Position numbers and translations under genes: made by a program
Notes under the pieces: model-generated
Databases searched by the model: none
The model's input: the letters and a program-made list of their open reading frames with translations, nothing else
What the model was told of the DNA's origin: nothing
Shown here: positions 35,201 through 45,142 of the stretch, in pieces
How positions within the stretch are numbered: the stretch's first letter is position 1
Layout: the number at the start of each line of letters is the position of its first letter
NCBI RefSeq assembly: GCF_023973825.1
Contig: NC_090119.1
Location: forward strand, 248,001-312,000
Length of the DNA: 64,000 bases
DNA from: Plasmodium brasilianum
Taxonomy: Eukaryota; Apicomplexa; Aconoidasida; Haemosporida; Plasmodiidae
Direction of reading: 5' to 3'

Positions 35201-36145
35201 ACTATCTTCATCATCACATTGGGAAGTATCGGAGCGGTAATAATCATCATAAAGAGGGGTTGCATTGTTTATTGTTCCATTAAATTGGACCGATCTTCGT
35301 TTCCCTTCTATGTTGCAGGTAATAGGTATATCGCTTTTAATTTTTTTCTCTGGATGGTCATTCCTTTCTTCTCTTTGACATAAATGGAGTACACCCCTAA
35401 CATTTCTAACAAGATCGTTTGCATTAGATTGTCTTTCATTATGTGAAATATATCTATTTTTAAAACGTTTATGTATGTTTTTTCCACTTTTACTTGCAAA
35501 TAGTTGCACTTTATCTTTTTTAAATTCTACTCCTCTTTTTGTGCTTATACATGAAGGAGTAAGGAGAGCTCCATCTTTCTTTACATTTGTGTTAAATAGT
35601 ATATTCATCTTTTTAGAATCATTTTTTACTTGTTTATTGAAAGAATCTTTTCCATTTATTTTCTTTTCATCATCGTATTTATTATCATCGTATTTATTAT
35701 CATCGTATTTATTATCATCGTATTTATTATCATCATCATTATTATCATCATATTTATTATCATCATCATTATTATCATCATCATTATTATCATCATATTT
35801 ATTATCATTATTATCATCATATTTATTATCATTATTATCATCATATTTATTATCATTATTATCATCATATTTATTATCATTATTATCATCATTATCATCC
35901 TCATTGGTCATTAAATTACTGTCCATATGTGCATTGTACTGTTTTTGCAAAACCTTATTTGTTGTATTTTTATTTTCAGGAAATAATATTCTATTACTCT
36001 TATTCCTTTCATTATTCTTTTGCGTTAGTACTGAATATTCCTTCGAACTATTTTTGGAAATTAACTTCTTACTTTTTAAGTCAACATTTCGAAAATTATA
36101 TGCTCCCTTTTTACTAGTTGATGACTTATTTATTCGGCTATTCAT
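21488..36145 (-). CDS. Giant low-complexity protein with two C2H2-like zinc fingers (about 4,716 residues)
   Basis: Two exons, 36145-32299 and 31791-21488. The long first ORF runs into a TA-rich intron after GAGGCG/GTAAAT. The acceptor AAACACAG/TTGCACG enters the second ORF in phase, about 30 codons before its first ATG, and the total (3847+10304 nt) is exactly 4,717 codons. I do not recognise the protein. Most of it is Asn/Lys/Ser/Glu-rich with many tandem repeats. The conserved-looking core near residues 3800-3960 holds two zinc-finger patterns, YLCPLCDKKYYPP...HYLNEH (C-x2-C-x15-H-x4-H) and YHCPLCLNIYFYD...NHCMELH (C-x2-C-x13-H-x4-H). The C-terminus is basic with short KRIGGKRIKN-type motifs. 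Nuclear or chromatin function is only a guess. A further 5' exon is possible (see 36198-36329). Confidence 0.7.
22900..23235. repeat. 18-bp coding repeat encoding VQKEVE hexapeptides
   Basis: About eighteen copies of an 18-bp unit (ACTTCCACTTCTTTCTGA on the plus strand) in the giant gene, giving an uninterrupted QKEVEV hexapeptide array on the minus strand. The array is open in several other frames (poly FFLNFH, LLSELP, KKWKFR), which explains the long spurious ORFs here. Confidence 0.95.
24490..24735. repeat. 12-bp coding repeat encoding QLDN/QLDT tetrapeptides
   Basis: Around twenty copies of a 12-bp unit (TATCTAACTGGG, TATCTAAATGAT and similar) in the giant gene. They encode LDTQ/LDNQ/LDNH variants, preceded by a LGSKLTSELDSQLG transition region. 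Confidence 0.9.
28130..28385. repeat. 15-bp coding repeat encoding NPLHS/SPLHS pentapeptides
   Basis: About sixteen copies of a 15-bp unit (ACTGTGTAGTGGGTT and variants) in the giant gene, encoding alternating SPLHS and NPLHS. Antisense frames are also open. Confidence 0.9.
29470..29705. repeat. 24-bp coding repeat encoding KQDSEEGE/KQDSEECK octapeptides
   Basis: About nine copies of a 24-bp unit (TCGCTATCCTGTTTTTCGCCCTCC and variants) in the giant gene. They encode acidic KQDSEEGE and KQDSEECK units, followed towards the N-terminal side by KEDKKEDKKEGG-type sequence. Confidence 0.9.
29975..30395. repeat. 15-bp coding repeats encoding INSDK then LLGDK/ILGEK pentapeptides
   Basis: Two adjacent arrays in the giant gene. 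At 29975-30125 about nine NSDKI-type pentapeptides and at 30145-30385 about sixteen LLGDK or ILGEK pentapeptides, from a 15-bp unit (TTATCGCCCAATAAT). The second array is nearly identical unit to unit, suggesting recent expansion. Confidence 0.92.
30640..30935. repeat. 15-bp coding repeat encoding CEKQI and NEKEI pentapeptides
   Basis: A further pentapeptide region of the giant gene: EKQIC units at 30650-30750 and KEINE/NEISE units at 30750-30880, from 15-bp units such as TTTGTTTTTCGCATA and TTTCTTTTTCATTAA. Confidence 0.88.
35655..35895. repeat. Coding repeat encoding NKYDDNND acidic units
   Basis: Near the N-terminus of the giant gene, interleaved 15-, 18-, 24- and 27-bp units (TATTTATTATCATCG, TCATCATTATTATCA and similar) encode KYDDNNDN-type Asp/Asn-rich sequence. 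Short units of GAT/AAT codons keep other frames open (poly-Ile/Met and poly-Leu/Ser). Confidence 0.9.
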
Positions 36146-36197
36146 GTTATCTTCTTTTAAAGCATCTTTTCCTCTCCTCTAGCTTGTTTTTTCTTAC

Positions 36198-36329
36198 CTG
36201 TTTTTTTTTTTTTTTTTCACGATTATACGTATAGTCGTCTGGTAGTTGAACACTGAGCTCCTGGATCAATATATTGTATATACTCAATGTATATTTTTCG
36301 TGTCTAGACTTGTTAACTTGTTCGCTCAC
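36198..36329 (-). other. Candidate first exon upstream of the giant gene
   Basis: A 44-codon reading frame starting ATG at 36329 encodes MSEQVNKSRHEKYTLSIYN, then ILIQELSVQLPDDYTYNRE and a Lys run. It stops at a consensus CAG/GTAAGA donor (36198/36197). Its composition is unlike the low-complexity surroundings and looks like a conserved helical segment. The nearest phase-compatible acceptor is CTAG at 36180-36179, only 19 bp away, leading in frame into the giant ORF. A 19-bp intron would be extraordinary, so either another acceptor is used or this is an independent short coding unit. Confidence 0.4.
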
Positions 36330-37021
36330 GGATGTGCGTATTTATTGATTGTTAGTCTACTGGTTTATGAGTTCATCTGTGTGTTTGTTTTTGTTTTCCT
36401 AAATGTTCGGTATTAAGATGCCTCGCGCGTGATCAGTACATGCACACATACATGGGCTTAACACATGCACACATACGTGGACTTCATACGTGCATATGTA
36501 TATGCGTTTATATACGTGCGTACGTATATGTGTAAGCATACACATGTATATTTATAAGTATACTCCTAGTCTTTCAGTATATATAGGTACCACTGCACAT
36601 ATTTTAAACTTTTTTTTTTTTTTTTTTTTTTTTGGTACATTTAATTATTGAGAAAGGTGAGATCGTTTGAGTAATTTCAAGTAACTGTAATTCAAAAATG
36701 AAAGAAATAAATGTAAGTAGACAGAGATAAACTTATACCATTTATCATTTCAGTTTCCACAAAGTACTTGAACAAGAAATAAAAATGACGTTAAAATTTT
36801 CGTTATGTTATTGCCATATAGAAGGGGGGAAAAAATACACATTTGTATGTACACATATAAGTATATACATAAGCATACATATATAAACGTAAATACATAA
36901 ACATACATACATAAATACACTTATATATACACATGTACATGCACTCGTATAAGCATACATGTAAAAGATTTAATAAAAATTTAGGGTTTGTTTTTGTAAA
37001 AAGGAAAATGTTTATTGGTAG

Positions 37022-37052
<31 letters not shown>

Positions 37053-38452
37053 CCATTTCAAGGAAATATGTGCACATTATTTGATTTTTTTACTTTTTTT
37101 CATTTTATTTTGTATCGTTTTATTTTGAATTGTTTTATCATGTTATTTTGTTTTATGTTATATTACACTTTTTGTTTTGTTTTAATTTAATTTTTTTTTT
37201 TTTTTTTTTTTGCATTGTAGAAATGCTCATTTAGTGTTGTTTTGTCGAAGGACTTAATTTATGAGAAAAAAAAAAAAATAATATGGCAAAAAAAAGTGAA
37301 ACAAAAAAAATCAAATAAAGTAAATAAAATAAATCGAAATGACGCGAAATGATACAAAATGATACAAAATGATACGAAATGATACAAAATGATACGAAAT
37401 GAAACAAAATGATACAAAATGATACGAAATGAAACAAAATGATACGAAATGAAACAAAATGATACGACGTGATACGAAATCCCACAAATCAAAGAACAAT
37501 GAGGCAGAATAAAAGTTCGTTTCTTGTTATGTTGGAGCAATAAGTATGTTCCGCGTGTAATATGAACATATGTTTGGTTTCTCATAAAAAAAGCATTGAT
37601 TTTTTTATTTTATTTTTTTATTTTTTATTTTTCTTAGATAAATCATTTAAAGGTTTAACCATTTAAATATGTAAAAATTTAAATGTCCTTCACTGGATAC
37701 ACATGAAATTTTGCATAAACGGTTCAATATCATATAACTGCCAAGCTGCACAAATATACCCCCAACACCTCAGTGTAAATACATATGAAAACGCTTATTT
37801 TTGCATATACATATATATATATATATGAATATTTACACTTTTTTTTTTTTTTTTTTTATCAAAACATTTGTTCAGCTTACTCCCCCCTTATTACGAATGT
37901 TGTTTTGCCTCTTCTTCCACTTGCATTCCTCCACTTGTATTTTTTTATTCCTCACGCAATTTCAATTTTTTTTTTTTTTTTTGGCACCGTCGTTTTGTGT
38001 GAACATAATAAACATATAAATAAATATGTGCATACACATAAGCATAAGCGCAAAAATGTGCCCGTAAATACATACACTGAAGATACATATATATACATAC
38101 ATATATATGTATGTATAAGTATATTATACGCATTTATATACGCATGAACATAAAAAAAAAAAATGCCTCTATAAAGTAACTTATCTTCTCGAAAACAAAA
38201 TTTGTGAATTCTCATACACACATATGAAGAAATAATTGTTTTAAAAAATTGCTACTTTTTATTTGCGTCTGATTTGTTTTTTTGTTAATTGAGCATACTT
38301 TTTCATTTTTGCCTTTTTCGTTTTTGTTTTTCCTCTTCCGATCTGCTTCTTCCCTTTTTGTTGTGATAGAAGAACGTTTTTCCAAAATGTGCAGGTTAAA
38401 ATATTTTTTTTTTTTTTTTTTTTTTACTCATTTATTCGCTCTTCTACTAACA
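36330..38452. other. Intergenic region between divergent genes
   Basis: About 2.1 kb with no supported gene. It includes TACGTATATG microsatellites (36470-36560, 36840-36960), T runs at 36608-36632 and 37022-37050, the GAAATGATACAAAAT repeat block (37330-37480) and TATATACATA clusters near 38080-38110. It presumably holds the promoters of the giant gene and of the five-exon gene at 38453. Confidence 0.5.
37330..37480. repeat. GATACAAAAT/GAAACAAAAT decamer-type repeat
   Basis: Ten to fifteen tandem copies of a roughly 10-bp unit AAATGATACA, varying as AAATGATACG and AAATGAAACA. It creates overlapping spurious minus-strand ORFs rich in FHFVSFRIIL. Confidence 0.85.
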
Positions 38453-40591
38453 ATGGCACATGCATCTAATGAGTATAATAACCCCCGTCCTCAAGAAAAT
38501 GCATTTGCGTTTGTTCAGACAAAGGTGAATTAAGTCAAGAAAAATGAAAAAAAGCGAACAAAATGAAAAACAACGCAAATAATGAAAAATAGCGCATATA
38601 ATGAAAAAGAGCGCAAATAATGAAAAATAGCGCAAATAATGAAAAATAGCGCAAATAATGAAAAATAACAAAATTATTGAAAAATAACGAAAATAAGTAA
38701 AAAAGTGAAAATATGAAAAAAATAAATGGATATACCTTTCGTAGCTGTTCTATAGTAGCATCCCACTTCAACCTTTAAATGTCATCATAACTTTTTTAAT
38801 GTTTCTATACCAATTTGGCATTTATTGCATGTAAAAAGCAATGCATGTATTTGTTTTTTTTTTTTTTTTTTTTTTTTTTTGTTTGCCTCATTCAATATTT
38901 CTTTTTAGATAAGTGAACTGAAGATTACCGATCCCCCATATACTGTTTTTAACTTCGCTACTGAAGCTGCAAATACGAACGATATTATAGAAGGTTAGCA
39001 CAACGACAAAAAAAAAATAATAGTAATATAACAAAATAAAAATAATAAAATTATGAAATGGTCAAAATGGCAAATAGTTAAATGGCCAAATGGCCAAATG
39101 GTCAAATGGTCAAATGACAAAATGACAAAATGACCATACCAATTGCAATATAATAGTAAAATAACGACGTAGCTACAAAAAAAAAAAAAAAAAAATATAT
39201 ATAAGCACATATCACAGACAATGTAAATATATGCCAATTTACCTCTTATCGCTTCTTGAAGACTACATATAAAAATGTTGCAACCACATTATACTATAAT
39301 GATATTATTTTTTATTTATTGGTATTATTTATTCACTTTTTTTTATTTAATTTTTTTTTTTTTTTTCTTTTCTCCATATTCACAGATGAACTTAAAAGGA
39401 AAGAAGTATAGGAAAAAAAAAAAAAAAAAAAAATTAAATATGCACGAATATAACTGAAAAGGAGAGATACATTTCGAAAATTATACATGCGTATAAGGGA
39501 CTACGTTTCTATGTGACTATGTATGTATGCACCTACAGAAGTACAGGCCTACATAAGTTTGAGCCTATATATGTACGTGCGCCTATATGAATATGGGCCT
39601 ACTTATATACGTGCTTATGTTTGCATATACGTATGAGTATGCGATACCGTGCACATGTGGAAACGCCTGGATGTAAATCCAGGCCCGATGACGAGAGGGG
39701 AAAAAGCTGATCATAATAAATGGCATAGATGAAGCAAAACGAAAAATAAATAAAACAAATAAAAAGGAAAAAGTGATCATGCAGTAATAATAATAATAAT
39801 TATTATTATTATAATAATAATAATTATAATAATAATAACTAAAATAAATAATTAAATAATTAAGTATATAACTATATAACGTAAAAACAGATGTAGATTA
39901 AGAGGAAATAGGTCATTACAAAAGCATATCTTGTTTACGTGTATATTTGTTCATGTGACCTCAAATATACACATTCCTCCCTTTTTTTTACATTTCCGCG
40001 GCAGAAAAAAGCTATGAGGAGATTTAAGCACGATTTAGTATTAAAAAAAAAAAAGGAAAACAAAAAGGAAAAAAAAAAGAAAACATTTTTTAAATTAATT
40101 TATAAATTAAAAACGAAAAAACAGAAAAGAAAATATTATTAAAATTAACTTAAAAATTAAAAAAGAAAAAAAAAAAAAATTTTAGTGAGCATGGAAGAAT
40201 AGCTATTTATAACCTTTTCATGGCAACGGCTATCTCTTTTTTTTTGTATCTTCTACTTCCGTCGCTTGCTTTTCTGCATTTAGTGTTAAGCTCCCTAAAA
40301 TCCGCGTCGGCTTTTTTACTTTCCACGCAGATAAATTATACGTTGGGGGCATGTTTGCTTCCATTTCATTTTTTTGCAGTTTTTCGTTATTTTTTATTAT
40401 TTTTTCGTTATTTATTATTACTTTTTATTATTTTTTTTTTTGTTATTTTTTGTTATTTTTTGTTATTTTTCGTTTTTGTGCCATTTCTGCTTAATTTTTG
40501 CTCCATTTTTTTTCAGCATGAAAAGAAGGAGAGAGTCGCTGAAATTTTAGAAAAGATTTTGAAGAGTTCTGTGCAGTTCTTTGAACATTAG
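38453..40591 (+). CDS. Small hypothetical protein, five exons
   Basis: I do not recognise this protein. Proposed exons are 38453-38524, 38909-38993, 39386-39405, 40005-40037 and 40517-40591. All phases close (285 nt, 94 residues). It starts MAHASNEYNNPRPQENAFAF, continues SELKITDPPYTVFNFATEAA and NTNDIIEDELKRKE, then KKAMRRFKHDL, and ends HEKKERVAEILEKILKSS and VQFFEH. Exons 1 and 2 have good borders (AAG/GTGAAT, TTTTTAG/ATA, AAG/GTTAGC) and conserved-looking sequence. The last two joins are less certain, since exon 4 could instead read through to a Lys-rich end at 40142. An in-frame ATG at 38388 would add a poly-Phe, signal-like N-terminus. The C-terminal half is predicted to be a charged helix. 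Confidence 0.5.
38540..38700. repeat. 19-bp tandem repeat in intron 1 of the small five-exon gene
   Basis: About seven to eight units of AATGAAAAATAGCGCAAAT, with one GAGCGC variant and degenerate ends. It lies between exons 1 and 2 of the proposed gene. Confidence 0.85.
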
Positions 40592-41057
40592 AAGAGTTAA
40601 AAATGCTACAAAGAAAGAGAAAAATAAAAAAAAAGAAGGTGTAAAGAGTGCGGCAAATCACGATACAATTCTGAGGAGATTCCGTGAAATAAATCATTCT
40701 GTGGATGTTTTTTTCTGTTTTTCTCTTTTTCTGTTTTTCTCTTTTTCTGTTTTTCCTTTTTTTTTTTTTTTTTTTTTTTTTCCAAGTCAAATTTGTTCAC
40801 GCGCGTACTTCCTATTTCTCTGTTGTATTGTTTTATCCCATTTGTAAAAAATAAATAATTGAAACTTCCCCGGTGAGTAGTGCGAGTGCTATTTTATATA
40901 TGACTGATCATACCTGTGTAACATTACACTGTGTAATTTTACTTATGTAGTCGTAGATGTGTGTGAGGGTATAGGCACCCATTTGACATACAAAAACGTT
41001 AGCAAAAAACCCACATATCATGAAATTCTGGTTAAAAAAAAAAAAAAAAAAAAAAAA
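40592..41057. other. Short intergenic region
   Basis: A-rich and T-rich runs (CTTTTTCTGTTTTT repeats at 40715-40760, a T run at 40760-40780 and an A run at 41035-41058 abutting the next start codon). The frame at 40600-40700 (GVKSAANHDTILRRFREINH) is coding-like but has no plausible start or splice partner. Confidence 0.45.
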
Positions 41058-42053
41058 ATGCAGTTTGTAAAATACTTTGAAGGTAATTTCTTAAAAATAG
41101 TAAGGAGAAATTTTTCAAGGGATGGGGAAAAGGGATTAAAACCCTCCTCATTAAGAGTAAAGAGTGTTAAAAAAAATTTTAACGATATTATTAATAAATA
41201 CTTTCCAAATAGAGTTCTAAAAAGGAAAAATAAGGAACCATGTAAAAGTTACAGGATTGATGAAAAGTTTTATCTGTCTGCGAAGGTAGAAAGACAAGTT
41301 AAGTTTTTGCCGACAGGTTATGAAATGGGGGCGAGGTCACAAGAGGGGGAAGAGTACAACGATGAAGAGAAAAATACGGATGAAACAAATGAAAGAGAAA
41401 ATAATGGAGTTCAAAGAGGAAATAATAGTAATGATATCGTCAAATGGGAAGGTGAACATATTTGTAAAGAGGATGAGAAAAGAAAGGACATACAAGAAAT
41501 TTCGAAGGAGGAGTATAATATTCAAAAATACAAAAATAAAATACATAAAAGAATATGGATGTGTTTGAAGAGGAATAATGAAAAGGAGTTTGAAAACTGT
41601 TATAATATGTTAGTTAATTATCCATTAAAAGATGAAGTTTCTTATAGTATATTATTACATGGAAATTTAATAATATCAGATGGGAATAATATACAAAATA
41701 GTTTTAAAGTATTAAATGAAATGAAAGAAAAAAAAGTACATTGCTCTTTAATTCGGTTTAATGAAAGACTACTACACAGTTATTACGAACTAACAAAATT
41801 AAATGCAAAACCGAATAAAAAGCAATGGTTAAAAGTTTTAAGGACAGTCTGGTTTACTTCTGCTCTAATTAAAGCAAGGAGGCAGAGATTTATTTTACGC
41901 AAAGTAAAAAATATTAAAGACGACAATTCAGTTGCGTTAAGTAAGTTTAAGAACACCTTTAACATTCATAATTTGGAAATGCTTTATGCAGAAAATAGGG
42001 ACCCCCTAATTGGGGAAGGAAAAGGGGACATGTCGGTTCCTACAAACAGGTAG
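41058..42053 (+). CDS. Probable mitochondrial PPR-like protein
   Basis: A 331-residue protein from the ATG at 41058. The longer ORF upstream passes through a poly-A run and is unlikely to be coding. The N-terminus MQFVKYFEGNFLKIVRRNFS is basic, lacks acids after the first few residues and ends in an R-N-F-S motif, which suits a mitochondrial presequence. An acidic Asn/Glu-rich linker (about 95-160) follows. The C-terminal 150 residues carry helix pairs resembling pentatricopeptide repeats: SYSILLHGNLIISDGN, SFKVLNEMKEKKVHCSLIRF and KLNAKPNKKQWLKVLRTVW. A role in mitochondrial RNA or mitoribosome biology is inferred from this. The exact family is not recognised. Confidence 0.65.
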   Translation: MQFVKYFEGNFLKIVRRNFSRDGEKGLKPSSLRVKSVKKNFNDIINKYFPNRVLKRKNKEPCKSYRIDEKFYLSAKVERQVKFLPTGYEMGARSQEGEEYNDEEKNTDETNERENNGVQRGNNSNDIVKWEGEHICKEDEKRKDIQEISKEEYNIQKYKNKIHKRIWMCLKRNNEKEFENCYNMLVNYPLKDEVSYSILLHGNLIISDGNNIQNSFKVLNEMKEKKVHCSLIRFNERLLHSYYELTKLNAKPNKKQWLKVLRTVWFTSALIKARRQRFILRKVKNIKDDNSVALSKFKNTFNIHNLEMLYAENRDPLIGEGKGDMSVPTNR

Positions 42054-42194
42054 GTTAAAAAGAGGGGGGAGGGGGAACAAACAAATTGAACAGAAGAAGA
42101 GAAATGAAAAGTAAAGAGACAAATGAACTGCAAAATAAATGTTGGTGAAGTGTTCCTACATGTGCAAAGGGAAAAACCTCAATGCGCATTGCAC

Positions 42195-42345
42195 ATATGT
42201 GTGTATTTGTATATGTATTTGTGTTTGTATTTGTATATGTATTTGTGTTTGTATTTGTATATGTATTTGTATATGTATTTGTGTTTGTATTTGTATATGT
42301 ATTTGTATATGTATTTGTGTTTGTATTTGTATTTGTGTTTGTGTT
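42195..42345. repeat. GTATTTGTATAT/GTGTTT hexamer microsatellite
   Basis: About 25 hexamers mixing GTATTT, GTATAT and GTGTTT. Since the unit is six bases, all six frames stay open, giving several false ORFs. It lies in the convergent gap after the PPR-like gene and is followed by a T run and then an A run at 42450-42472. Confidence 0.92.
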
Positions 42346-42754
42346 TTTTTTTTTTTTTTTTTTTTTCCCATATATTAGGATTTATTTTAATTCTCTTTTA
42401 TTAACACATTTTGGTTATATTATGAATTGAAAAATGGTGTTATTTATGGAAAAAAAAAAAAAAAAAAAAAAAAGGATGGATGGAGGAGGTATATAAAAAA
42501 TATGCTCGTACAAAAAAACTAAAAAATATGAACAAATAGACAAGTCGTATGTATCACTATTATCATAAAAAAAAAAAAGTCAAAATGGTGAAGCGGTGTA
42601 ATGAAATGGAAGGTTGTCCCTTCGATCTCCCGAAAGTGGGTACATAAACAGATGAAAATACAAGCACATACGCGTTAAACGTGGGTGTATATATATATAT
42701 ATATATATACGTGTTGATCGATACAGCGCCTCGCGCGCGGCTTCCACCCCTTCC

Positions 42755-43549
42755 TCAACTTTTGTACTGAACGAGAACGTTATATATATCTTGAAAAACT
42801 ATGTTCAATTTTTGAACGGACTTGCATCCTGTAATGATAATTTTCCCTGAAACGAAAATTAAAATAACCGACTTCAATTTAGATGTTGGTTTATACCTAT
42901 AAACTAATCCGGCAAATAACTCGGGTTCATAATTACAATATTCTTTATGATCATGTGCAAGCATTTCTAATCGGATAGGAATATTACAATTAGCGCTAGC
43001 AATAATATTTTCTATTTTGAAATTTTTAAATTTAACACAATCATTTGTTACCATTTTAATTATTTTCCCAATCTTTTTACATCCATATATTGAATCCTTT
43101 TTTGTTTTTGTACCTGTTAACATTATCCTTCCATTCTTAAAAATTAATGCTGTACACTTCGGTTTATTTAATCTAATAATAAGGGTATTTATTTTGCTAG
43201 GGTTGTACTCAGCATTTCGTATTGACACAGCTATTAGACGCAAATCAATATCGACACATAAATTTGCCGATGCTATTATATTGTGTATATTAAGAACGAC
43301 ATTTCTATGATCCAGTTTACTTTTAACTCCTTCTGAATTCATGTCCACTTCATTATCTGAATTGAAGTTTGTTCCATTCTCCTTCTCATACTTTTCGCCC
43401 AAGCTGATATGACCATGTTCATTACCGTTGTAGTAGTCCTCACCGTTGTTATCGTTACCACTACGGTTGATGCTCATGCCCTTTCCATTAGCTTCATCAT
43501 CCCGAAGCAAGAAATGCGCGCTGCTGATTTCGTAGTCCTCCTCGTTCAT
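42755..43549 (-). CDS. TBP: TATA-box-binding protein (TBP)
   Basis: TBP nucleates transcription by RNA polymerases I, II and III. The 264-residue protein has an acidic/Asn-rich N-terminus (about 1-85). The two direct repeats of the saddle fold follow: repeat 1 with [37 protein letters not shown] and [16 protein letters not shown], and repeat 2 with [32 protein letters not shown] and [16 protein letters not shown]. The DNA-intercalating Phe positions are partly replaced, as is known for the divergent Plasmodium TBP. Single exon. P. falciparum TBP (about 228 residues as I recall) lies in the syntenic position. The N-terminal extension here is longer. Confidence 0.95.
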   Translation of the reverse strand: MNEEDYEISSAHFLLRDDEANGKGMSINRSGNDNNGEDYYNGNEHGHISLGEKYEKENGTNFNSDNEVDMNSEGVKSKLDHRNVVLNIHNIIASANLCVDIDLRLIAVSIRNAEYNPSKINTLIIRLNKPKCTALIFKNGRIMLTGTKTKKDSIYGCKKIGKIIKMVTNDCVKFKNFKIENIIASANCNIPIRLEMLAHDHKEYCNYEPELFAGLVYRYKPTSKLKSVILIFVSGKIIITGCKSVQKLNIVFQDIYNVLVQYKS

Positions 43550-45142
43550 TTTGTTATAAGAACCCTGTAAAACTTTATTTCGACCTAATTTTTGGTCTTT
43601 ATTTTGACCTTAATTTTGGACTTAGTTTTACCTTTATTTTACCCCTTTGATTTACGTTTTCACATTTACGCTATTTGTAATAAGCCCAAATGTAACTTCG
43701 TAAAACTGCGTAAAACGGTGAAAACTTGGATTACGGGTATATGTTATAAATTTGTGCGTACAAACTGAGGTTTGGTCCTAGAAGAGCAAAATTTTGTAAA
43801 CTAATTTTCACATATATACATAAATATACATATATATATATGTATATACATAAGCGAAGCTGGAGTAAACAAAAATTTGGAAAATCGTCGCCATTAATTC
43901 TTAATTTCTCCAAAAAATTAAAAATACGAAAGATAAACAACTAATTTCAACGTTTTAAGCTTAAAGACCATGCCTTTTATGGAAAAAATATTAATACAAC
44001 ACAGGTAAATGTAACATCACTATATATGTTGTTCGCTCTTCAAAAGCGAAGCAGCTTTAATTTTTTTTTCGTGCAGCATGTACCTAGTACGTAAGCATGT
44101 ATGAGCGTACGTACTTACGTATATATATATATATATATATATTAAACTACTTAAACATTTTTATATTGATTTATTTTTATATATATACAAATACATACGG
44201 ACTCTTTATTGCAAAATCTGCTCAGCATATATAACAAAGAATTTCAAGTATATTTACATACATAAAAATACAAAAAATTTTAATTCGTGCTGACTTGTTC
44301 ATGTATTCTTCTCGACCGGTCAATTAAAAAATTGCATTAATGTATTAACACTATACCATTTATTTTTTTTCTTTCTTTTGAAAAAAGGAAAAAGCACATT
44401 GACACATAATGCATATACATATACATAAGTGCTTTTCCCGAAGTGGAGAAAAAATTGTCGGAAATCATGTGCACAATATAAAAAAATAAAAAATAAAAAA
44501 AGGTATTACTACGACGAATAATGAACATTTAAATAAAGCAGAGACTTATATTCTAACAAAACTGCAAAACAAGAAATTACAACGTGAGTGACATCGGCTA
44601 GTTTTAATTAAATTTTCAGCATAAAATAAGAAAGCAATATAGAGCATAAATGTATGGTGAATTGAGTTCGTTATTCCATTTGTATTTCATTTTTTACTTT
44701 TATTTATATTTTTCTTTCCCTATTTGTGTTTTAATTATTTATTTTTATTTCCCACTTCCTTTTAATTTTTTATTTTTATTTCCCACTTCCTTTTAATTTT
44801 TTATTTTTATTTCCCACTTCCTTTTAATTTTTTATTTTTATTTCCCACTTCCTTTTAATTTTTTATTTTTATTTCCCACTTCCTTTTAATTTTTTATTTT
44901 TATTTCCCACTTCCTTTTAATTTTTTATTTTTATTTCCCACTTCCTTTTAATTTTTTATTTTTATTTCCCACTTCCTTTTAATTTTTTATTTTTATTTCC
45001 CACTTCCGTTTTAATTTTTTATTATTATTTTCATTTTTCTTTCCTTTTTCTCCTTTCCCTTTTTTTTTTTTTTTGAAAAGCATTTCATGAACAGCCGATT
45101 GTATTGTATGCTTTGTATGCTTTAGAATTTTTCTCGCTTACG
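43550..45142. other. Shared upstream region of TBP and RLP24
   Basis: A 1.6-kb divergent intergenic region. It contains an AATTTTGGTC-type degenerate repeat just upstream of TBP (43575-43650), TA microsatellites at 43825-43850 and 44125-44150, and the 31-bp array at 44725-45010 near RLP24. No gene is supported. A minus-strand frame at 43860-43930 (FNFLEKLRINGDDFPNF) lacks a start. Confidence 0.5.
44725..45010. repeat. 31-bp tandem repeat upstream of RLP24
   Basis: About nine nearly identical units of 31 bp, each consisting of TCCCACTTCC followed by TTTTAATTTTTTATTTTTATT. The first and last units are degenerate (44700-44740 and 45000-45030). The array lies about 130 bp upstream of the RLP24 start codon. 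Confidence 0.95.

Noticed and set aside
35630..36182. Poly-Ile/Met and poly-Leu/Ser ORFs opposite the NKYDDNND region
   Set aside because: Antisense of the Asp/Asn-rich coding repeat in the giant gene.
42123..42430. Four ORFs in the GTATTT microsatellite
   Set aside because: Hexamer repeat open in all frames, with no unique sequence beyond a few codons.
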